Below are positions 18,249-27,809 of a stretch of 64,000 nucleotides of DNA, piece after piece. The position numbers and the translations under genes are program-made. This DNA is from Streptomyces sp. WMMC940. GTDB lineage: Bacteria > Actinomycetota > Actinomycetes > Streptomycetales > Streptomycetaceae. Each line of letters opens with the position of its first letter. The stretch's first letter is position 1. The stretch spans positions 4,099,501 through 4,163,500 of the forward strand of contig NZ_JAPZBC010000001.1 in NCBI RefSeq assembly GCF_027460265.1, read 5' to 3'. Under the pieces are notes generated by a model. That model saw nothing but the letters and a program-made list of their open reading frames with translations. It searched no databases and was not told where the DNA came from.

Positions 18249-19934
18249 ATGAGTGTGGACACCAGAACGCCCAGGCCCGGGTTCGACGATCAGCTCCCCC
18301 TGAACACCCCCAAGGTGGACTGCGACCCGGCGCAGGTCATCGTGAACCACGCCAGCTTCCGGGTGAAGCTCGGCCCCAGTCAGACCAGGCGCCCCGTCCG
18401 GGGCATGGTCGACACCACCAGGATCCCCGCCCTCAGTGGCGCCGGTGCGCGTACCGTGGCCCGGCGCAGGGCACCCGTCGTATGGAGCGGGAAGTCCGCC
18501 CCGGGCGACCCCGGGGCCTCGGGGTTGCTGCAGGCCGTGCGCAGTGCGGGATCCGTCACCCATGCCGGGCGCGGGTACGACGGCCGCCCCGCGTTCGACG
18601 ACACCCGGGCCTTCGACGGCGGGCGCGGCCTCGATCTCGGCGCCGCCACGCAGGTCATGCCCCGGGTCGACGTGGCCTCCGCCCCGGACACCCTGGCCAC
18701 TCCCCTCATCGGCGCCCAGCGCAGGGAGCCGTTGCTGCCCCCGATGCGGCAGGCGGAGGGCGCGTACGACGCCTACGAGCCGTACGGCGAGGAGGCCGAG
18801 GAGGCGACCGACTTCGGTCTCCGCGACGGCCGAGACGCCCACGACGGCCGCCGGACCGCGACCGCCTCGCACGCCGGCGTCCGGCACGCCTACTACCCCG
18901 GCCGCCGGATGAACCTCGGCGTCGTCCTGCTCCCGCTCCGCGTCTTCCTCGGCCTCATCTCCGTCTACGCCGGTATGGGCAAGCTCTGCGACCCCGTGTA
19001 CTTCGACGGCGGCGAGCGCGGCTCCATGATCAAGTGGCTGGCCTCCCTGGAGCCCTGGACCCTCGCGGAGCCCCTGCGCGACTTCGCCCTCGCCCACCCG
19101 GTCGGCGCGGGACTCACCGTCGCGTTCCTCCAGGTCGTGGTCGGCGTCCTCACCGTCCTCGGTCTGTGGCAGCGTGTCGCGGCCGTCGTGGGCGCGTCGC
19201 TCTCCGCCGCCCTGATCATGACCGTCAGCTGGCGGACCGTCCCGGTGTACGACGCGCCGGACATCATGAACCTCGCCGCCTGGTCGCCGCTGATCATCGC
19301 CGGCGCACCCGTCTACTCCGTCGACGGCCGCCTCGCGGGCGAGGCCTGGCGCAAGCTCGGCCCGCGTTCCGAACTGTGGGAGCTGCGGCGCCGCGTGCTG
19401 CGGCGCGGCGGCATCGTCGCCGCCGTCGTCGTCGGTCTGACGCTGCTGGTGGGCTCGGTCCTGGGCGGCGCCGTACGCTCCACGGAACTCGTGACCGTCC
19501 CCGGCCCGAACGCGGACCCGACCAACCATCTCCCGGGCGCCGCGCTCCCCAGCGAGTCCGGGCGGCGCAGCCCGACCCAGCAGGCCGAGCGGACCGCCCA
19601 GCCCGCCAGGAGCGAGTCGAGCAGCCCCGCCGCGGAGCGGGCCGAGCCGTCCGAGACGGCCGGTGAGACCGGCAGCGCCGGCGAGGTGGGCCGGCCCAGC
19701 GAGTCCCGGGGCACCGACGGGCAGCAGGCTCCCGTCCAGTCCGAGCCCGTGGACCCGCCGTCCGGCAGCTCGGGCCCGTCCTCGTCCGGAGCCGGCGACT
19801 CGGGCGGCACGGACGGCGGTACGGGTGGTTCGGTCGGAGGCTCCGACGGCGGCGGCAACGGCGGTACGGGCGGCGGCAACGGCGGTGGCAGCGGCGGCGG
19901 CAACCGGAACCCGATCGGCGGTCTCCTCGGCTGA
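18249..19934 (+). CDS. DoxX-family membrane protein with long disordered ends
   Basis: A 561-residue protein built around a central DoxX domain (about 220-400) with four hydrophobic segments, including VVLLPLRVFLGLISVYAGMGKL and VAFLQVVVGVLTVLGLW. A fifth hydrophobic helix follows near 402-420. Residues 1-215 are polar and low in predicted structure; the last 130 are Ser/Pro/Glu-rich and end in a Gly-rich tract (GGxxGGG repeats, closing NPIGGLLG). DoxX proteins act in redox and thiol stress in mycobacteria; the role here is unknown. Confidence 0.85.
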   Translation: MSVDTRTPRPGFDDQLPLNTPKVDCDPAQVIVNHASFRVKLGPSQTRRPVRGMVDTTRIPALSGAGARTVARRRAPVVWSGKSAPGDPGASGLLQAVRSAGSVTHAGRGYDGRPAFDDTRAFDGGRGLDLGAATQVMPRVDVASAPDTLATPLIGAQRREPLLPPMRQAEGAYDAYEPYGEEAEEATDFGLRDGRDAHDGRRTATASHAGVRHAYYPGRRMNLGVVLLPLRVFLGLISVYAGMGKLCDPVYFDGGERGSMIKWLASLEPWTLAEPLRDFALAHPVGAGLTVAFLQVVVGVLTVLGLWQRVAAVVGASLSAALIMTVSWRTVPVYDAPDIMNLAAWSPLIIAGAPVYSVDGRLAGEAWRKLGPRSELWELRRRVLRRGGIVAAVVVGLTLLVGSVLGGAVRSTELVTVPGPNADPTNHLPGAALPSESGRRSPTQQAERTAQPARSESSSPAAERAEPSETAGETGSAGEVGRPSESRGTDGQQAPVQSEPVDPPSGSSGPSSSGAGDSGGTDGGTGGSVGGSDGGGNGGTGGGNGGGSGGGNRNPIGGLLG

Positions 19935-20350
19935 GGGCCGTCCCGCAATCGCGGGGGACCGGCGCGCGGCGTCCGGTGCGGGGCTTCCCCCGGCGGAGGA
20001 CCGCCCTCGTACGGGACGCACTCGGGTGATGCGACGCCGCAGGGAGGTGCCGCGCGGGGCGTCCCGAGCCGGTGAACCCATCCGGTCACGGCACTGGGCC
20101 GCACACGGTCCAGGGGCGGCGGTCGGAGGGGAAGGGCGGTCATGGAGCGCGAGTGGTGCTCGATGGCCGCCCTTCGCCGATGCCCGGCCCTTCGGGTCGG
20201 GCACAGGAACACCCGGCCCCGGCTCGCCCCCCGCCCCCATCCGCGGGGAAAGCGGTGCGGTGCCGAGGAGCGCGCCGTGCAGCGGTGCGTCGAGAGGCGC
20301 GTTGCGAAAGGTGTGCCGTGCGGGGGGTGTCGGGGCGAGGCGCGGGTGTC
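19935..20350. other. Intergenic region, 416 bp, between convergent genes
   Basis: No gene recognised. The only clear structure is the hairpin at 20131-20175 listed separately. The rest is GC-rich sequence without repeats. Confidence 0.5.
20131..20175. terminator. long imperfect hairpin, probable bidirectional terminator
   Basis: GAAGGGCGGTCATGGAGC pairs at 16 of 18 positions with GCTCGATGGCCGCCCTTC across a 9-base loop. It lies between the convergent DoxX and nucleotidyltransferase genes. Confidence 0.75.
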
Positions 20351-21067
20351 TCAGCGTGGCTGGGAGGTGAGTTCCCTCGCGGCCTCGGTGAGGTCCTTGG
20401 CCGTGTCGATCGCCCGCCAGTACGCCCCCTGCGGCAGCGGGAACCCGGCCAGTGAGCGCTCCCGTGCCAGCCGGGGGAACGTGGTCCGCTCGTGGTCGCC
20501 TCGGTCGGGCAGCAGATCCGTGAAGGCCGCCGAGAACACGTACACGCCGGCGTTGATCAGATACGGCGACGGCGGCGACTCGATGAAGTCGAGGACGTGG
20601 CCGAACTCGTCCGTCTCCACGGCGCCCCACGGAATACGGGGGCGGGCCAGGGCGAGCGTGGCGGTGGCGTCGCGTTCCGCGTGGAAGTCGGCCATCTCAA
20701 GCAGCGAGAAGCGGGTCCAGATGTCGCCGTTCGTCGCGTACCAGGGCTCGTCCGGGTGCGGGAGGCTCTTCGCGGCGTGCTTCAGGCCACCACCGCGGCC
20801 CAGCGGCTCCGTCTCGACCACGGTCGTGACGCGTAGCGGCAGTACGGCGGAGTCGAGCCACTCCTGCAGCACTTCGGCGAGGTGTCCGCACGAGACCACG
20901 ACGTCCGTGACGCCCTCGGCGGCGAGCCAGGAAAGCTGATGGCCGATGATCGGGGTCCCGGTTCCGGGGATCTCGACCATCGGCTTGGGGCGGTCGTCGG
21001 TGTACGGGCGCAGCCGGGAGCCCTGGCCGCCCGCCAGGACCACGGCCTGGGTCGGATGGGTCTGCAT
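20351..21067 (-). CDS. sugar-phosphate nucleotidyltransferase
   Basis: A 238-residue single-domain NTP_transferase (Rossmann-like). AVVLAGGQGSRLRPYTDDRPKPM is the nucleotide-binding signature with the conserved Lys, followed by NGDIW (metal-binding Asp) and ETEPLGRGGG. It makes an NDP-sugar, plausibly GDP-mannose or dTDP/UDP-glucose; the sugar cannot be decided and there is no second (beta-helix) domain. No pathway partner lies next to it. Confidence 0.85.
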   Translation of the reverse strand: MQTHPTQAVVLAGGQGSRLRPYTDDRPKPMVEIPGTGTPIIGHQLSWLAAEGVTDVVVSCGHLAEVLQEWLDSAVLPLRVTTVVETEPLGRGGGLKHAAKSLPHPDEPWYATNGDIWTRFSLLEMADFHAERDATATLALARPRIPWGAVETDEFGHVLDFIESPPSPYLINAGVYVFSAAFTDLLPDRGDHERTTFPRLARERSLAGFPLPQGAYWRAIDTAKDLTEAARELTSQPR

Positions 21068-21143
21068 AGGGGCACGATATGCGGTGCCCCTCCCGCGGGT
21101 CCTCCGGCCCCGCCCCTTCGGCCGCTCTCGGCCGGGCGGGGCG

Positions 21144-21578
21144 TCAGCCGCCCCAGTTGCCCTGTGCCTGCTGGGAGACGCCGGTGGCGAAGGAGGTGTC
21201 GCAGACGGGGCGGGAGAACGACTGGGCGCGCGTGGGCCCGTAGCGGGCTACGGCGGCACGGCCCAGGTCGCGGGCGATCGTCATGCAGTGCCGAGCCAGT
21301 GACGGCCTGCCCTCGACGGCGCGCTGGAGATTGGTGAGCGCGACACCCGGGTCCCTCTGCTGCAGGTCCGTGAGGAGCTTCTCGCGGAGGACCTCGTGCG
21401 GGGCGCGGGACGCGGCGCGGACCGAAACGTTCTCCGAGGACGCGGTGAGCATCTGGGACTCGGTGCTGCGGTTGGCCCACGGGACGCTGGTGACCGCCAG
21501 GGTTCCGGAGAGCACCAGGACGACGGGCAGGACGAGGGCGAGAGTACGGCCGATACGGCGGGCTGCTGTCTGGGTCAC
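21144..21578 (-). CDS. small exported or membrane-anchored hypothetical protein
   Basis: A 144-residue protein with Arg-rich start and one hydrophobic segment (TLALVLPVVLVLSGTLAVTSV), either an uncleaved anchor or a signal peptide. The remainder is helical and includes two Cys (RHCMT and RPVCDT) that could pair outside the cell. No known domain recognised. It is transcribed alone between the nucleotidyltransferase and msiK. Confidence 0.7.
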   Translation of the reverse strand: MTQTAARRIGRTLALVLPVVLVLSGTLAVTSVPWANRSTESQMLTASSENVSVRAASRAPHEVLREKLLTDLQQRDPGVALTNLQRAVEGRPSLARHCMTIARDLGRAAVARYGPTRAQSFSRPVCDTSFATGVSQQAQGNWGG

Positions 21579-21711
21579 GCAGGCGAGCGTAGCGGCCGGT
21601 AGTGACGTGGAGACATTTAGTCACCCCCGCGGGGGATGGTTCGAGGGAATCTTTCGAATCGCAGGTTGACGCCGGTGTGGGAATTGCCCGGTTTGGCGGG
21701 GTATTTATCGA

Positions 21712-21760
21712 CACATGGCGGCGGCTCCCTCGCGGAAGGCGAGGGAGCCGCCGCCATGTG
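21712..21760 (-). terminator. terminator of msiK
   Basis: A perfect 22-bp stem (CACATGGCGGCGGCTCCCTCGC and its complement) with a loop of about 4 bases, starting 11 bases after the msiK stop on the minus strand. Confidence 0.9.
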
Positions 21761-21770
21761 CCGTGGTGCG

Positions 21771-22907
21771 TCAGTCGCTCAGGCGCTCGCCCGTCGACGT
21801 CGAGAAGACGTGCGTCTCGCCCGGCCGCGGGACGACGTGCAGCTCCGAGCCCTTCTCGGGAACGGACCGGCCGTTGACCCGGACCACGAGGTCCTTCTTC
21901 TCGCCGCCGACCTCGGCGGTGCCGTAGACATAACCGTCCGCGCCGAGCTCCTCGACCACGTTCACGGTGACGGCGAGGCCCGCCGGGGCGTCGTCGGTGT
22001 CCTTGGACAACGACCCGGCGGCGGCTCCGTTCAGCTCCACCACGTCGAAGTGCTCGGGGCGCACGCCGACCGTCACGCTGCGGTCGCCGCGGTCCGCGGC
22101 CGCCGACAGCGCCTCACGGCTCACGGGGACGACGCTGTTGCCGAACTTCACACCGCCGTCGGTGATCGGCACCTCGACGAGGTTCATGGCCGGGGAGCCG
22201 ATGAAGCCGGCGACGAACAGGTTCGCCGGGCGGTCGTACATGTTCCGCGGCGAGTCGACCTGCTGCAGCAGGCCGTCCTTCAGCACGGCGACGCGGTCGC
22301 CCATCGTCATGGCCTCGACCTGGTCGTGCGTCACGTACACCGTGGTGATCCCGAGGCGGCGCTGGAGGCTCGCGATCTGCGTACGCGTCGAGACGCGGAG
22401 CTTGGCGTCGAGGTTCGACAGCGGCTCGTCCATGAGGAAGACCTGCGGCTCGCGCACGATGGCGCGGCCCATCGCCACACGCTGCCGCTGACCGCCGGAC
22501 AGCGCCTTCGGCTTGCGGTCCAGGTACTCGGTCAGGTCGAGGATCTTCGCGGCCTCCTCGACCTTCTGCCGGATGGTGGCCTTGTTGACGCCGGCGATCT
22601 TGAGCGCGAAGCCCATGTTGTCGGCGACGGTCATGTGCGGGTAGAGGGCGTAGTTCTGGAACACCATGGCGATGTCCCGGTCCTTCGGCGGGAGGTGGGT
22701 GACGTCGCGGTCACCGATGCGGATCGCTCCGCCGTTGACGTCCTCGAGCCCGGCGAGCATCCGCAGGGAGGTCGACTTGCCGCAGCCGGACGGGCCGACG
22801 AGAACGAGGAACTCGCCGTCCTCGATCTCGATTTCGAGCCCGTCGACCGCGGGCTTCGTGGAGCCCGGGTAGATCCGGGTCGCCTTGTCGAACGTGACAG
22901 TGGCCAT
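21771..22907 (-). CDS. msiK: multiple sugar-import ABC ATPase MsiK
   Basis: ATP-binding subunit, 378 residues, which in Streptomyces powers several sugar importers (cellobiose, maltose, chitobiose). Order: Walker A GPSGCGKST, Q loop, signature LSGGQRQRVAMGRA, Walker B VFLMDEPLSNLD, H loop VTHD, then a C-terminal OB-type regulatory domain (about 240-378). It stands alone with no permease neighbour, as expected for a shared ATPase. GAAGGGAC precedes the ATG. A dre-like site 56 bases upstream suggests DasR control. Confidence 0.95.
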   Translation of the reverse strand: MATVTFDKATRIYPGSTKPAVDGLEIEIEDGEFLVLVGPSGCGKSTSLRMLAGLEDVNGGAIRIGDRDVTHLPPKDRDIAMVFQNYALYPHMTVADNMGFALKIAGVNKATIRQKVEEAAKILDLTEYLDRKPKALSGGQRQRVAMGRAIVREPQVFLMDEPLSNLDAKLRVSTRTQIASLQRRLGITTVYVTHDQVEAMTMGDRVAVLKDGLLQQVDSPRNMYDRPANLFVAGFIGSPAMNLVEVPITDGGVKFGNSVVPVSREALSAAADRGDRSVTVGVRPEHFDVVELNGAAAGSLSKDTDDAPAGLAVTVNVVEELGADGYVYGTAEVGGEKKDLVVRVNGRSVPEKGSELHVVPRPGETHVFSTSTGERLSD

Positions 22908-22962
22908 GGTGATGCGTCCCTTCACCGGCAGGAACGTGCCGGACGATCCGAGTAAAGGAAGG

Positions 22963-22978
22963 ATGGGTCTAGTCCACC
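22963..22978. promoter_or_regulatory. dre-like DasR operator upstream of msiK
   Basis: ATGGGTCTAGTCCACC matches 12 of 16 positions of ACTGGTCTAGACCACT (consensus from memory), with the central GGTCTAG intact. Confidence 0.7.
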
Positions 22979-23087
22979 GAAGTGAACTTCGGGTGACGGT
23001 ACCCTGCGCCGGCCGTTCTGTCAGTAGTCGACGGCACCGGAATTCCCGGCGGGCACGCGCGCTGGTCCGGTTACACTCGTCCGCAGT

Positions 23088-23161
23088 GCCTCCTTAGCTC
23101 AGCTGGCCAGAGCAACGCACTTGTAATGCGTAGGTCGTCGGTTCGAATCCGACAGGGGGCT
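23088..23161 (+). tRNA. tRNA-Thr (anticodon TGT)
   Basis: Cloverleaf folds by eye: acceptor GCCTCCT/AGGGGGC with one G-T pair, D arm GCTC..GAGC, anticodon stem ACGCA/TGCGT with loop CTTGTAA, and T arm closing on GGTTCGAATCC. Anticodon TGT reads ACA. CCA is not encoded. TTACACT 15 bases upstream resembles a -10 element. Confidence 0.95.
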
Positions 23162-23166
23162 CCCGC

Positions 23167-23203
23167 GATGCCCCGGCTCGGATCGTCTCCGAGCCGGGGC
23201 ATC
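23167..23203 (+). terminator. terminator after tRNA-Thr
   Basis: GATGCCCCGGCTCGGA pairs perfectly with TCCGAGCCGGGGCATC across a 5-base loop. Only a short T content follows. Confidence 0.88.
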
Positions 23204-23391
23204 TGGCGTTCGGCGGATGCGGCGGCGGCGCTTGGCCCCGCTCCGTGCGGCCGCCGGTGGTGAACCCCGTGTCGGACGGCCCGGCAGGCGCACAACCCTG
23301 CCCCCGCCGAGTGGGGCGACGTCAACGACTCCGGCGAGAGGTCCGTCCTCGCCGTTGCCGGCGGTCGTCCACCGTCCGGGCGCCGATGCGG

Positions 23392-24786
23392 TCAGCCTCG
23401 GCCCGAGATCCGGTTCGCCAGGGTGGCGAGGCGTGCCGTCTCCGCCGTGTGGTGGGTGAGTTCACGGAGGTCGGCGCGGCGGTAGGCGGCGTAGAGGGTG
23501 TGGACGCCGAGCCAGCGCAGGGGTTCCGGTTCCCACTTGCGGACCTTGTGGTTGACCCAGGGGAGCGCGGTGAGATCGGTGGGGCCGGCCTGGCCGGAGT
23601 CCTGCTGGATGAGGTCGCGGAGGGTGCGGGCGGCGAGGTTCGCCGTCGCCACGCCGGAGCCGACGTAGCCGCCCGCCCAGCCGAGGCCGGTTGCGCGGTC
23701 CAGGGTGACCGTGGCGCACCAGTCGCGGGGGACGCCGAGGACACCGGACCAGGCGTGGGTGATCTCCGTGCCGGTCAGCTGGGGGAAGAACCGGATGAGC
23801 ACGGCCCGGAGGGCGTCGACGGTGGCGGCGCGGGTGCTGCCGTCGTTGTCCGTTCGGGAACCGTAGCGGTAGGGGACGCCCCGGCCGCCGAGCGCGATGC
23901 GGTCGTCGGCGGTGCGCTGGGCGTACATGTACGCGTGGGCCATGTCGCCGAGGGTCTCGCGGCCGGACCAGCCGATCTGGTTCCAGACCTCCTCGGGGAG
24001 CGGCTCTGTGGCGATCATGGAGGAGTTCATGGGCAGCCAGGTCCGGCGCTGGTGAGACAGCGAGGCGGTGAAACCCTCGGTGCAGCGCAGGACGTAGGGG
24101 GCGCGGACGGTGCCGTACGGAGTGACCGCGTGCTTGGGCCTGATCTCCGTGACGGGGGTGGACTCGTGGACGGTGACGCCGAGTGACTCGACGGCGCCGG
24201 CGAGTCCCTTGAGGAGCCTGACCGGGTGCAGCCGGGCGCCGTGCGGGGTCCAGCTGGAGCCGACGGCTCCGGCGACACGGACGCGGTCGGCGGTCTCGCG
24301 GGCGCCGTACAGTTCGCGGTCCTTCTCGCCGAAGGCGATCTCGGTCGCGTGGAAGGCCCTGAGGCGCGCGAGCTGGGCGGGGGTGTAGGCGACTTCGAGT
24401 ACGCCGCCCTGGTGGATGCCGGCGTCGATGCCCTCCGCCGCGGCGGTGCGGACCACCTCGTCGACGGTGTCGTTCATGGCCTGCTGGAGGCGTACGGCGG
24501 CGTCATGGCCGTGGAGACGGGCGTAGCGGTCGCGGCCCGCGATGCCGTTGTAGAGCCAGCCCCCGTTGCGTCCCGAGGCGCCGTAGCCGCAGAACTTGGC
24601 CTCGAGCACGGTGATGTTGAGGAAGGGGACGGCCTTCTTGAGGTAGTAGGCCGTCCACAGCCCTGTGTATCCGCCACCGACGATGCACACGTCGGCGGTC
24701 GTGTCGCCCGGCAGGGGTTCGCGCGGTGCGGGTATGCCGTCGTCCGCGTACCAGAAGGAGATGCCGCCGTTGATCGTGCTCGTCAT
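23392..24786 (-). CDS. FAD-dependent amine/amino-acid oxidoreductase (DAO family)
   Basis: A 464-residue flavoenzyme. The N-terminal FAD-binding Rossmann motif is DVCIVGGGYTGLWTAYYL, followed by FCGYGASGRNGGW typical of the DadA/OrdL/PuuB branch, and a C-terminal GxVGSGVATANLAARTL flavin-contact segment. It would oxidise an amine such as gamma-glutamylputrescine, sarcosine or a D-amino acid; the substrate cannot be chosen. A GTG five codons upstream is an alternative start; neither has a strong ribosome site. Confidence 0.88.
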   Translation of the reverse strand: MTSTINGGISFWYADDGIPAPREPLPGDTTADVCIVGGGYTGLWTAYYLKKAVPFLNITVLEAKFCGYGASGRNGGWLYNGIAGRDRYARLHGHDAAVRLQQAMNDTVDEVVRTAAAEGIDAGIHQGGVLEVAYTPAQLARLRAFHATEIAFGEKDRELYGARETADRVRVAGAVGSSWTPHGARLHPVRLLKGLAGAVESLGVTVHESTPVTEIRPKHAVTPYGTVRAPYVLRCTEGFTASLSHQRRTWLPMNSSMIATEPLPEEVWNQIGWSGRETLGDMAHAYMYAQRTADDRIALGGRGVPYRYGSRTDNDGSTRAATVDALRAVLIRFFPQLTGTEITHAWSGVLGVPRDWCATVTLDRATGLGWAGGYVGSGVATANLAARTLRDLIQQDSGQAGPTDLTALPWVNHKVRKWEPEPLRWLGVHTLYAAYRRADLRELTHHTAETARLATLANRISGRG

Positions 24787-24889
24787 GGGGCGTTCGTACA
24801 CCGGTGGCCGCTGGGCTGTCCAGGCGGGGCGGGCTGTGGGACATCGGCGCCGGGGCGCTGTCAGTGGTGTGCGTCACCATGGGGCCGTG

Positions 24890-25561
24890 GTGCGGAGGAC
24901 CGGGAAGACACGGGTGGCGGCGGCACGGCGGCCGGAGGTGCGGCTGCCGTCGCTGCGTCCGTACGAGGGCGGCGGGCTGGAGCCGGACGGCGACTACGAC
25001 GGGGTGGAGCTGGCCGGCCTGGATCTGTCGGCCGGGGAGGGGGCGGGCGCGCGGTTCCTGGACTGTGCGCTGCGGGACTGTGTGCTGGACGAGACCTCGC
25101 TGGTGAACGCGCGGTTCATCGACTCGGTTCTCACGGGCGTGCGCGGAGTCGGGACGGATCTCGCGGGCGCCTCCCTGCGGGACACGGAGGTCGTGGACGC
25201 GCGGCTGGGCGGCGCGCAGCTGCACGGCACGGCGCTGGAGCGCGTCGTGGTGCGGGGCGGGAAGATCGACTACCTGAACCTGCGCCACGCCAGGCTGAAG
25301 GACGTGGTCTTCGAGGGGTGCGTGCTGTCGGAGCCGGACTTCGGGGCCGCGCGGCTGGAGCGGGTGGAGTTCCGCGACTGCGTGCTGCGCGGGGCCGACT
25401 TCGGCGGAGCCCGGATGCGGGACGTCGATCTGCGGCAGGTGACCGAGCTCGATCTCGCCCGGGGCGTGGAGGGTCTGTCGGGAGCGGTGATCAGTACGGC
25501 TCAACTTCTTTACCTGGCACCGGCGTTCGCGGCGCAGGCAGGGGTGCGCGTGGAGGACTGA
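24890..25561 (+). CDS. pentapeptide-repeat protein
   Basis: A 223-residue protein whose middle (about 40-190) is made of pentapeptide repeats A(D/N/R)LxX, for example LAGLDLSAGE, GTDLAGASLRDTEV, LGGAQLHGTALERV, RGADFGGARMRD. These fold into a right-handed quadrilateral beta-helix. Some relatives mimic DNA and protect gyrase, but most have no known role. The start is uncertain: two adjacent GTG codons, and others slightly upstream, fit. It diverges from the FAD oxidoreductase across about 100 bp. Confidence 0.85.
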   Translation: MRRTGKTRVAAARRPEVRLPSLRPYEGGGLEPDGDYDGVELAGLDLSAGEGAGARFLDCALRDCVLDETSLVNARFIDSVLTGVRGVGTDLAGASLRDTEVVDARLGGAQLHGTALERVVVRGGKIDYLNLRHARLKDVVFEGCVLSEPDFGAARLERVEFRDCVLRGADFGGARMRDVDLRQVTELDLARGVEGLSGAVISTAQLLYLAPAFAAQAGVRVED

Positions 25562-25637
25562 GCGCGGGGTGCGCCGCGGGGCGGGCTTCCGGGGCGGGAC
25601 GCCTGCGTGGCAGGGGCGCGAGGGGAGGCCGGGTGCC

Positions 25638-26138
25638 TCAGGGCAGGCGGGGGAAGCGGGCCTGGAGGTCCCAGACGACGGGGTTGCCGGCGAGCCCCTC
25701 GTGCATGTCGGTGAGGTCGGCGACGAGGTCGTGCAGGAAGTCACGTGCCTCGCGGCGCAGTTCGCCGTGGTTGAAGGTGAGCGGGGCCTCGTCGCCGGGC
25801 ATCCAGTCGGCCTCGACGTCCACCCAGCCGAAGCGGCGTTCGAAGAGCATGCGGTCGGTCGACTCGGTGAAGTCGATCTCCGCGTACTGCGGGTGCGCTG
25901 CCCGGCTGCCCTTCGGGTCCCGGTCCAGCCGCTCCACGATGTCGCACAGGGCCCATGCGAAGTCGAGCACCGGTACCCATCCCCACGCCGTGGACACCTC
26001 ACGGTCTGCCGTGGTGTCCGCGAGGTAGACGTCGCCGCAGAAGAGGTCGTGGCGCAGGGCGCGGACGTCCGCGGTCCGGTAGTCGGTCTGCGGAGGGTCC
26101 GGGAACCGCCGGGAGAGGGAGTAGCCGATGTCGAGCAC
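25638..26138 (-). CDS. conserved hypothetical protein (DUF7878-like)
   Basis: A 166-residue acidic cytoplasmic protein without signal peptide or membrane segment. Conserved-looking blocks are the aromatic SLSRRFPDPPQTDYRTADVRAL start, WGWVPVLDFAWALCDIVERL and the C-terminal REARDFLHDLVADLTDMHEGLAGNPVVWDL. It resembles proteins now grouped as DUF7878 in actinomycetes, possibly immunity-like; that label is from memory. It is convergent with the pentapeptide gene. Confidence 0.7.
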   Translation of the reverse strand: MLDIGYSLSRRFPDPPQTDYRTADVRALRHDLFCGDVYLADTTADREVSTAWGWVPVLDFAWALCDIVERLDRDPKGSRAAHPQYAEIDFTESTDRMLFERRFGWVDVEADWMPGDEAPLTFNHGELRREARDFLHDLVADLTDMHEGLAGNPVVWDLQARFPRLP

Positions 26139-26327
26139 GCTCCGATGGTGTCACGGCAACGAGACTCGTTCGCACGTTCGGGTGGCCGCCCTCGCCCGGT
26201 GGCCCGCGCGCCGTGCTGCCCGCGCCAGGAGTACCGCCCAGGTGAGGGAAGGGCGCGGTGCGCCGCACGTGCGGCAGAGCACCGCACCGCCTGACGGAGT
26301 CGGACATTCCACACATAGGATCGCCAT

Positions 26328-27719
26328 GTGGACCAGCGATGCCTCCTCCGTGCCCTGGCGCCCGTCGCCGCCCTCCTCGTGCTCACGGCTTCCGCCTGCA
26401 CGGGGAGCGGCGCCGGTGGCAGGCCTGGAGCCGCGGGGCTGGGCGACCCGTATTTCCCCGGCCAGGGCAACGGCGGCTACGACGTACAGCACTACGGCCT
26501 CGCCCTGGACTACGACCCGAAGCCGAACCGGCTCGGCGGCACCGCGACCATCACCGCTCGGGCCACCCAGGACCTCAGCGCCTTCAACCTCGACCTGCAC
26601 GGTCTGACCGTCGACGGCGTGACCGTGGACGGCGCACCCGCCGAAACCGTCCGCTCGGGCGACGAGCTCGGCGTCCGCCCGCGCGAGCCCGTCGCCGAGG
26701 GCAGCACCTTCAGGACCGTGGTCCGGTACTCGGGCAGCCCGAAGGCCGTGAAGGACCCGGACGGCTCCGAGGAGGGCTGGCTGAAGACCGAGGACGGGGC
26801 CCTCGCGCTCGGCGAGCCGCAGGGCTCGATGGCATGGTTCCCCGGCAACCACCACCCCAGCGACAAGGCCACGTACGACGTCACCGTCACCGTGCCGCAG
26901 GGGCTCACCGCCGTATCCAACGGGGAGCTCAGGTCCCGGCGGCCCGTGGCCGGCGGCAGCAGGACCGCGTTCGCGTGGCACTCGCCCGAGCCGATGTCGA
27001 GCTATCTCGCGACCGTCGGCGTCGGCGAGTACGACGTGAGGACCTCACGCCCCGCACGGGGCGTGCCCGAGTTCACGGCGGTGGACAGGACCGTCGCCGC
27101 GCAGAGCGAGAAGGTGCGCGCCCGTATCCCCGAGGTGCTGCAGTGGGCGCAGGAGAACTTCGGCCCGTACCCCTTCTCCTCCACCGGGGCGATCGTCGAG
27201 CGCGCGGACGATGTGAACTACGCGCTGGAGACGCAGACGCGGCCCGTGTATCCGGCCGGCGCGTTCAACGAGGAGTTCCTCGTCCATGAGATGGCCCACC
27301 AGTGGTACGGCAACTCGGTCTCGCCGAAGGCGTGGAAGGACGTGTGGCTGAACGAGGCCTTCGCGACGTACGCGGAGTGGCTGTACGACGAGGACTTCAG
27401 GCACGTTCCGGCGCGGGAACGCTTCGAGAAGGAGTTCGAGGACGACGGCAACTGGGCCTTCCCGCCCGCCGACCCGCCGACGGACGACCTCCTCGGGGCA
27501 CCGGTGTACGGGCGCGGGGCGATGGTCCTCCACAAGGTCCGGCAGGCGATCGGCGATGACGCGTTCTTCGCTCTGCTGAAGGACTGGCCGCAGGAGCACC
27601 GCCACGGCAACGCCTCCACGGAGGACTTCACCGCCTTCGTGGAGGAGAGGACCGGCGAGGACCTCACGGAGCTGTGGGACGTGTGGCTGTACGGGGACGG
27701 CAGGCCCGCGAAGCCGTGA
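26328..27719 (+). CDS. exported M1-family zinc aminopeptidase
   Basis: A 463-residue peptidase with an N-terminal signal (hydrophobic core, then LTASAC as a possible but imperfect lipobox at residue 24). The N-terminal beta-domain carries DYDPKPNRLGGTATI; the catalytic domain has VHEMAHQWYGN (HExxH zinc motif) and NEAFATYAEW (third ligand, 18 residues on). Unlike full-length M1 enzymes it ends soon after the thermolysin-like domain. It removes N-terminal residues from peptides outside the membrane. The GTG start has ATAGGA upstream. Confidence 0.9.
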   Translation: MDQRCLLRALAPVAALLVLTASACTGSGAGGRPGAAGLGDPYFPGQGNGGYDVQHYGLALDYDPKPNRLGGTATITARATQDLSAFNLDLHGLTVDGVTVDGAPAETVRSGDELGVRPREPVAEGSTFRTVVRYSGSPKAVKDPDGSEEGWLKTEDGALALGEPQGSMAWFPGNHHPSDKATYDVTVTVPQGLTAVSNGELRSRRPVAGGSRTAFAWHSPEPMSSYLATVGVGEYDVRTSRPARGVPEFTAVDRTVAAQSEKVRARIPEVLQWAQENFGPYPFSSTGAIVERADDVNYALETQTRPVYPAGAFNEEFLVHEMAHQWYGNSVSPKAWKDVWLNEAFATYAEWLYDEDFRHVPARERFEKEFEDDGNWAFPPADPPTDDLLGAPVYGRGAMVLHKVRQAIGDDAFFALLKDWPQEHRHGNASTEDFTAFVEERTGEDLTELWDVWLYGDGRPAKP

Positions 27720-27809
27720 AACCCGCCGTCCGCCGCACCCGCACCCGCCGGCCGCACCCGCAGCCGTCGGCCGTTTCCGGGGCGTGAGGTGCCGAAGGGG
27801 CGTGAGGTG

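Noticed and set aside
18237..20630. Long minus-strand frame opposite the DoxX gene
   Set aside because: No recognisable domain, and codon bias favours the plus-strand DoxX frame.
23088..23161. tRNA-Thr considered as a phage or ICE attachment site
   Set aside because: No integrase and no repeated 3' tRNA fragment downstream within the window.
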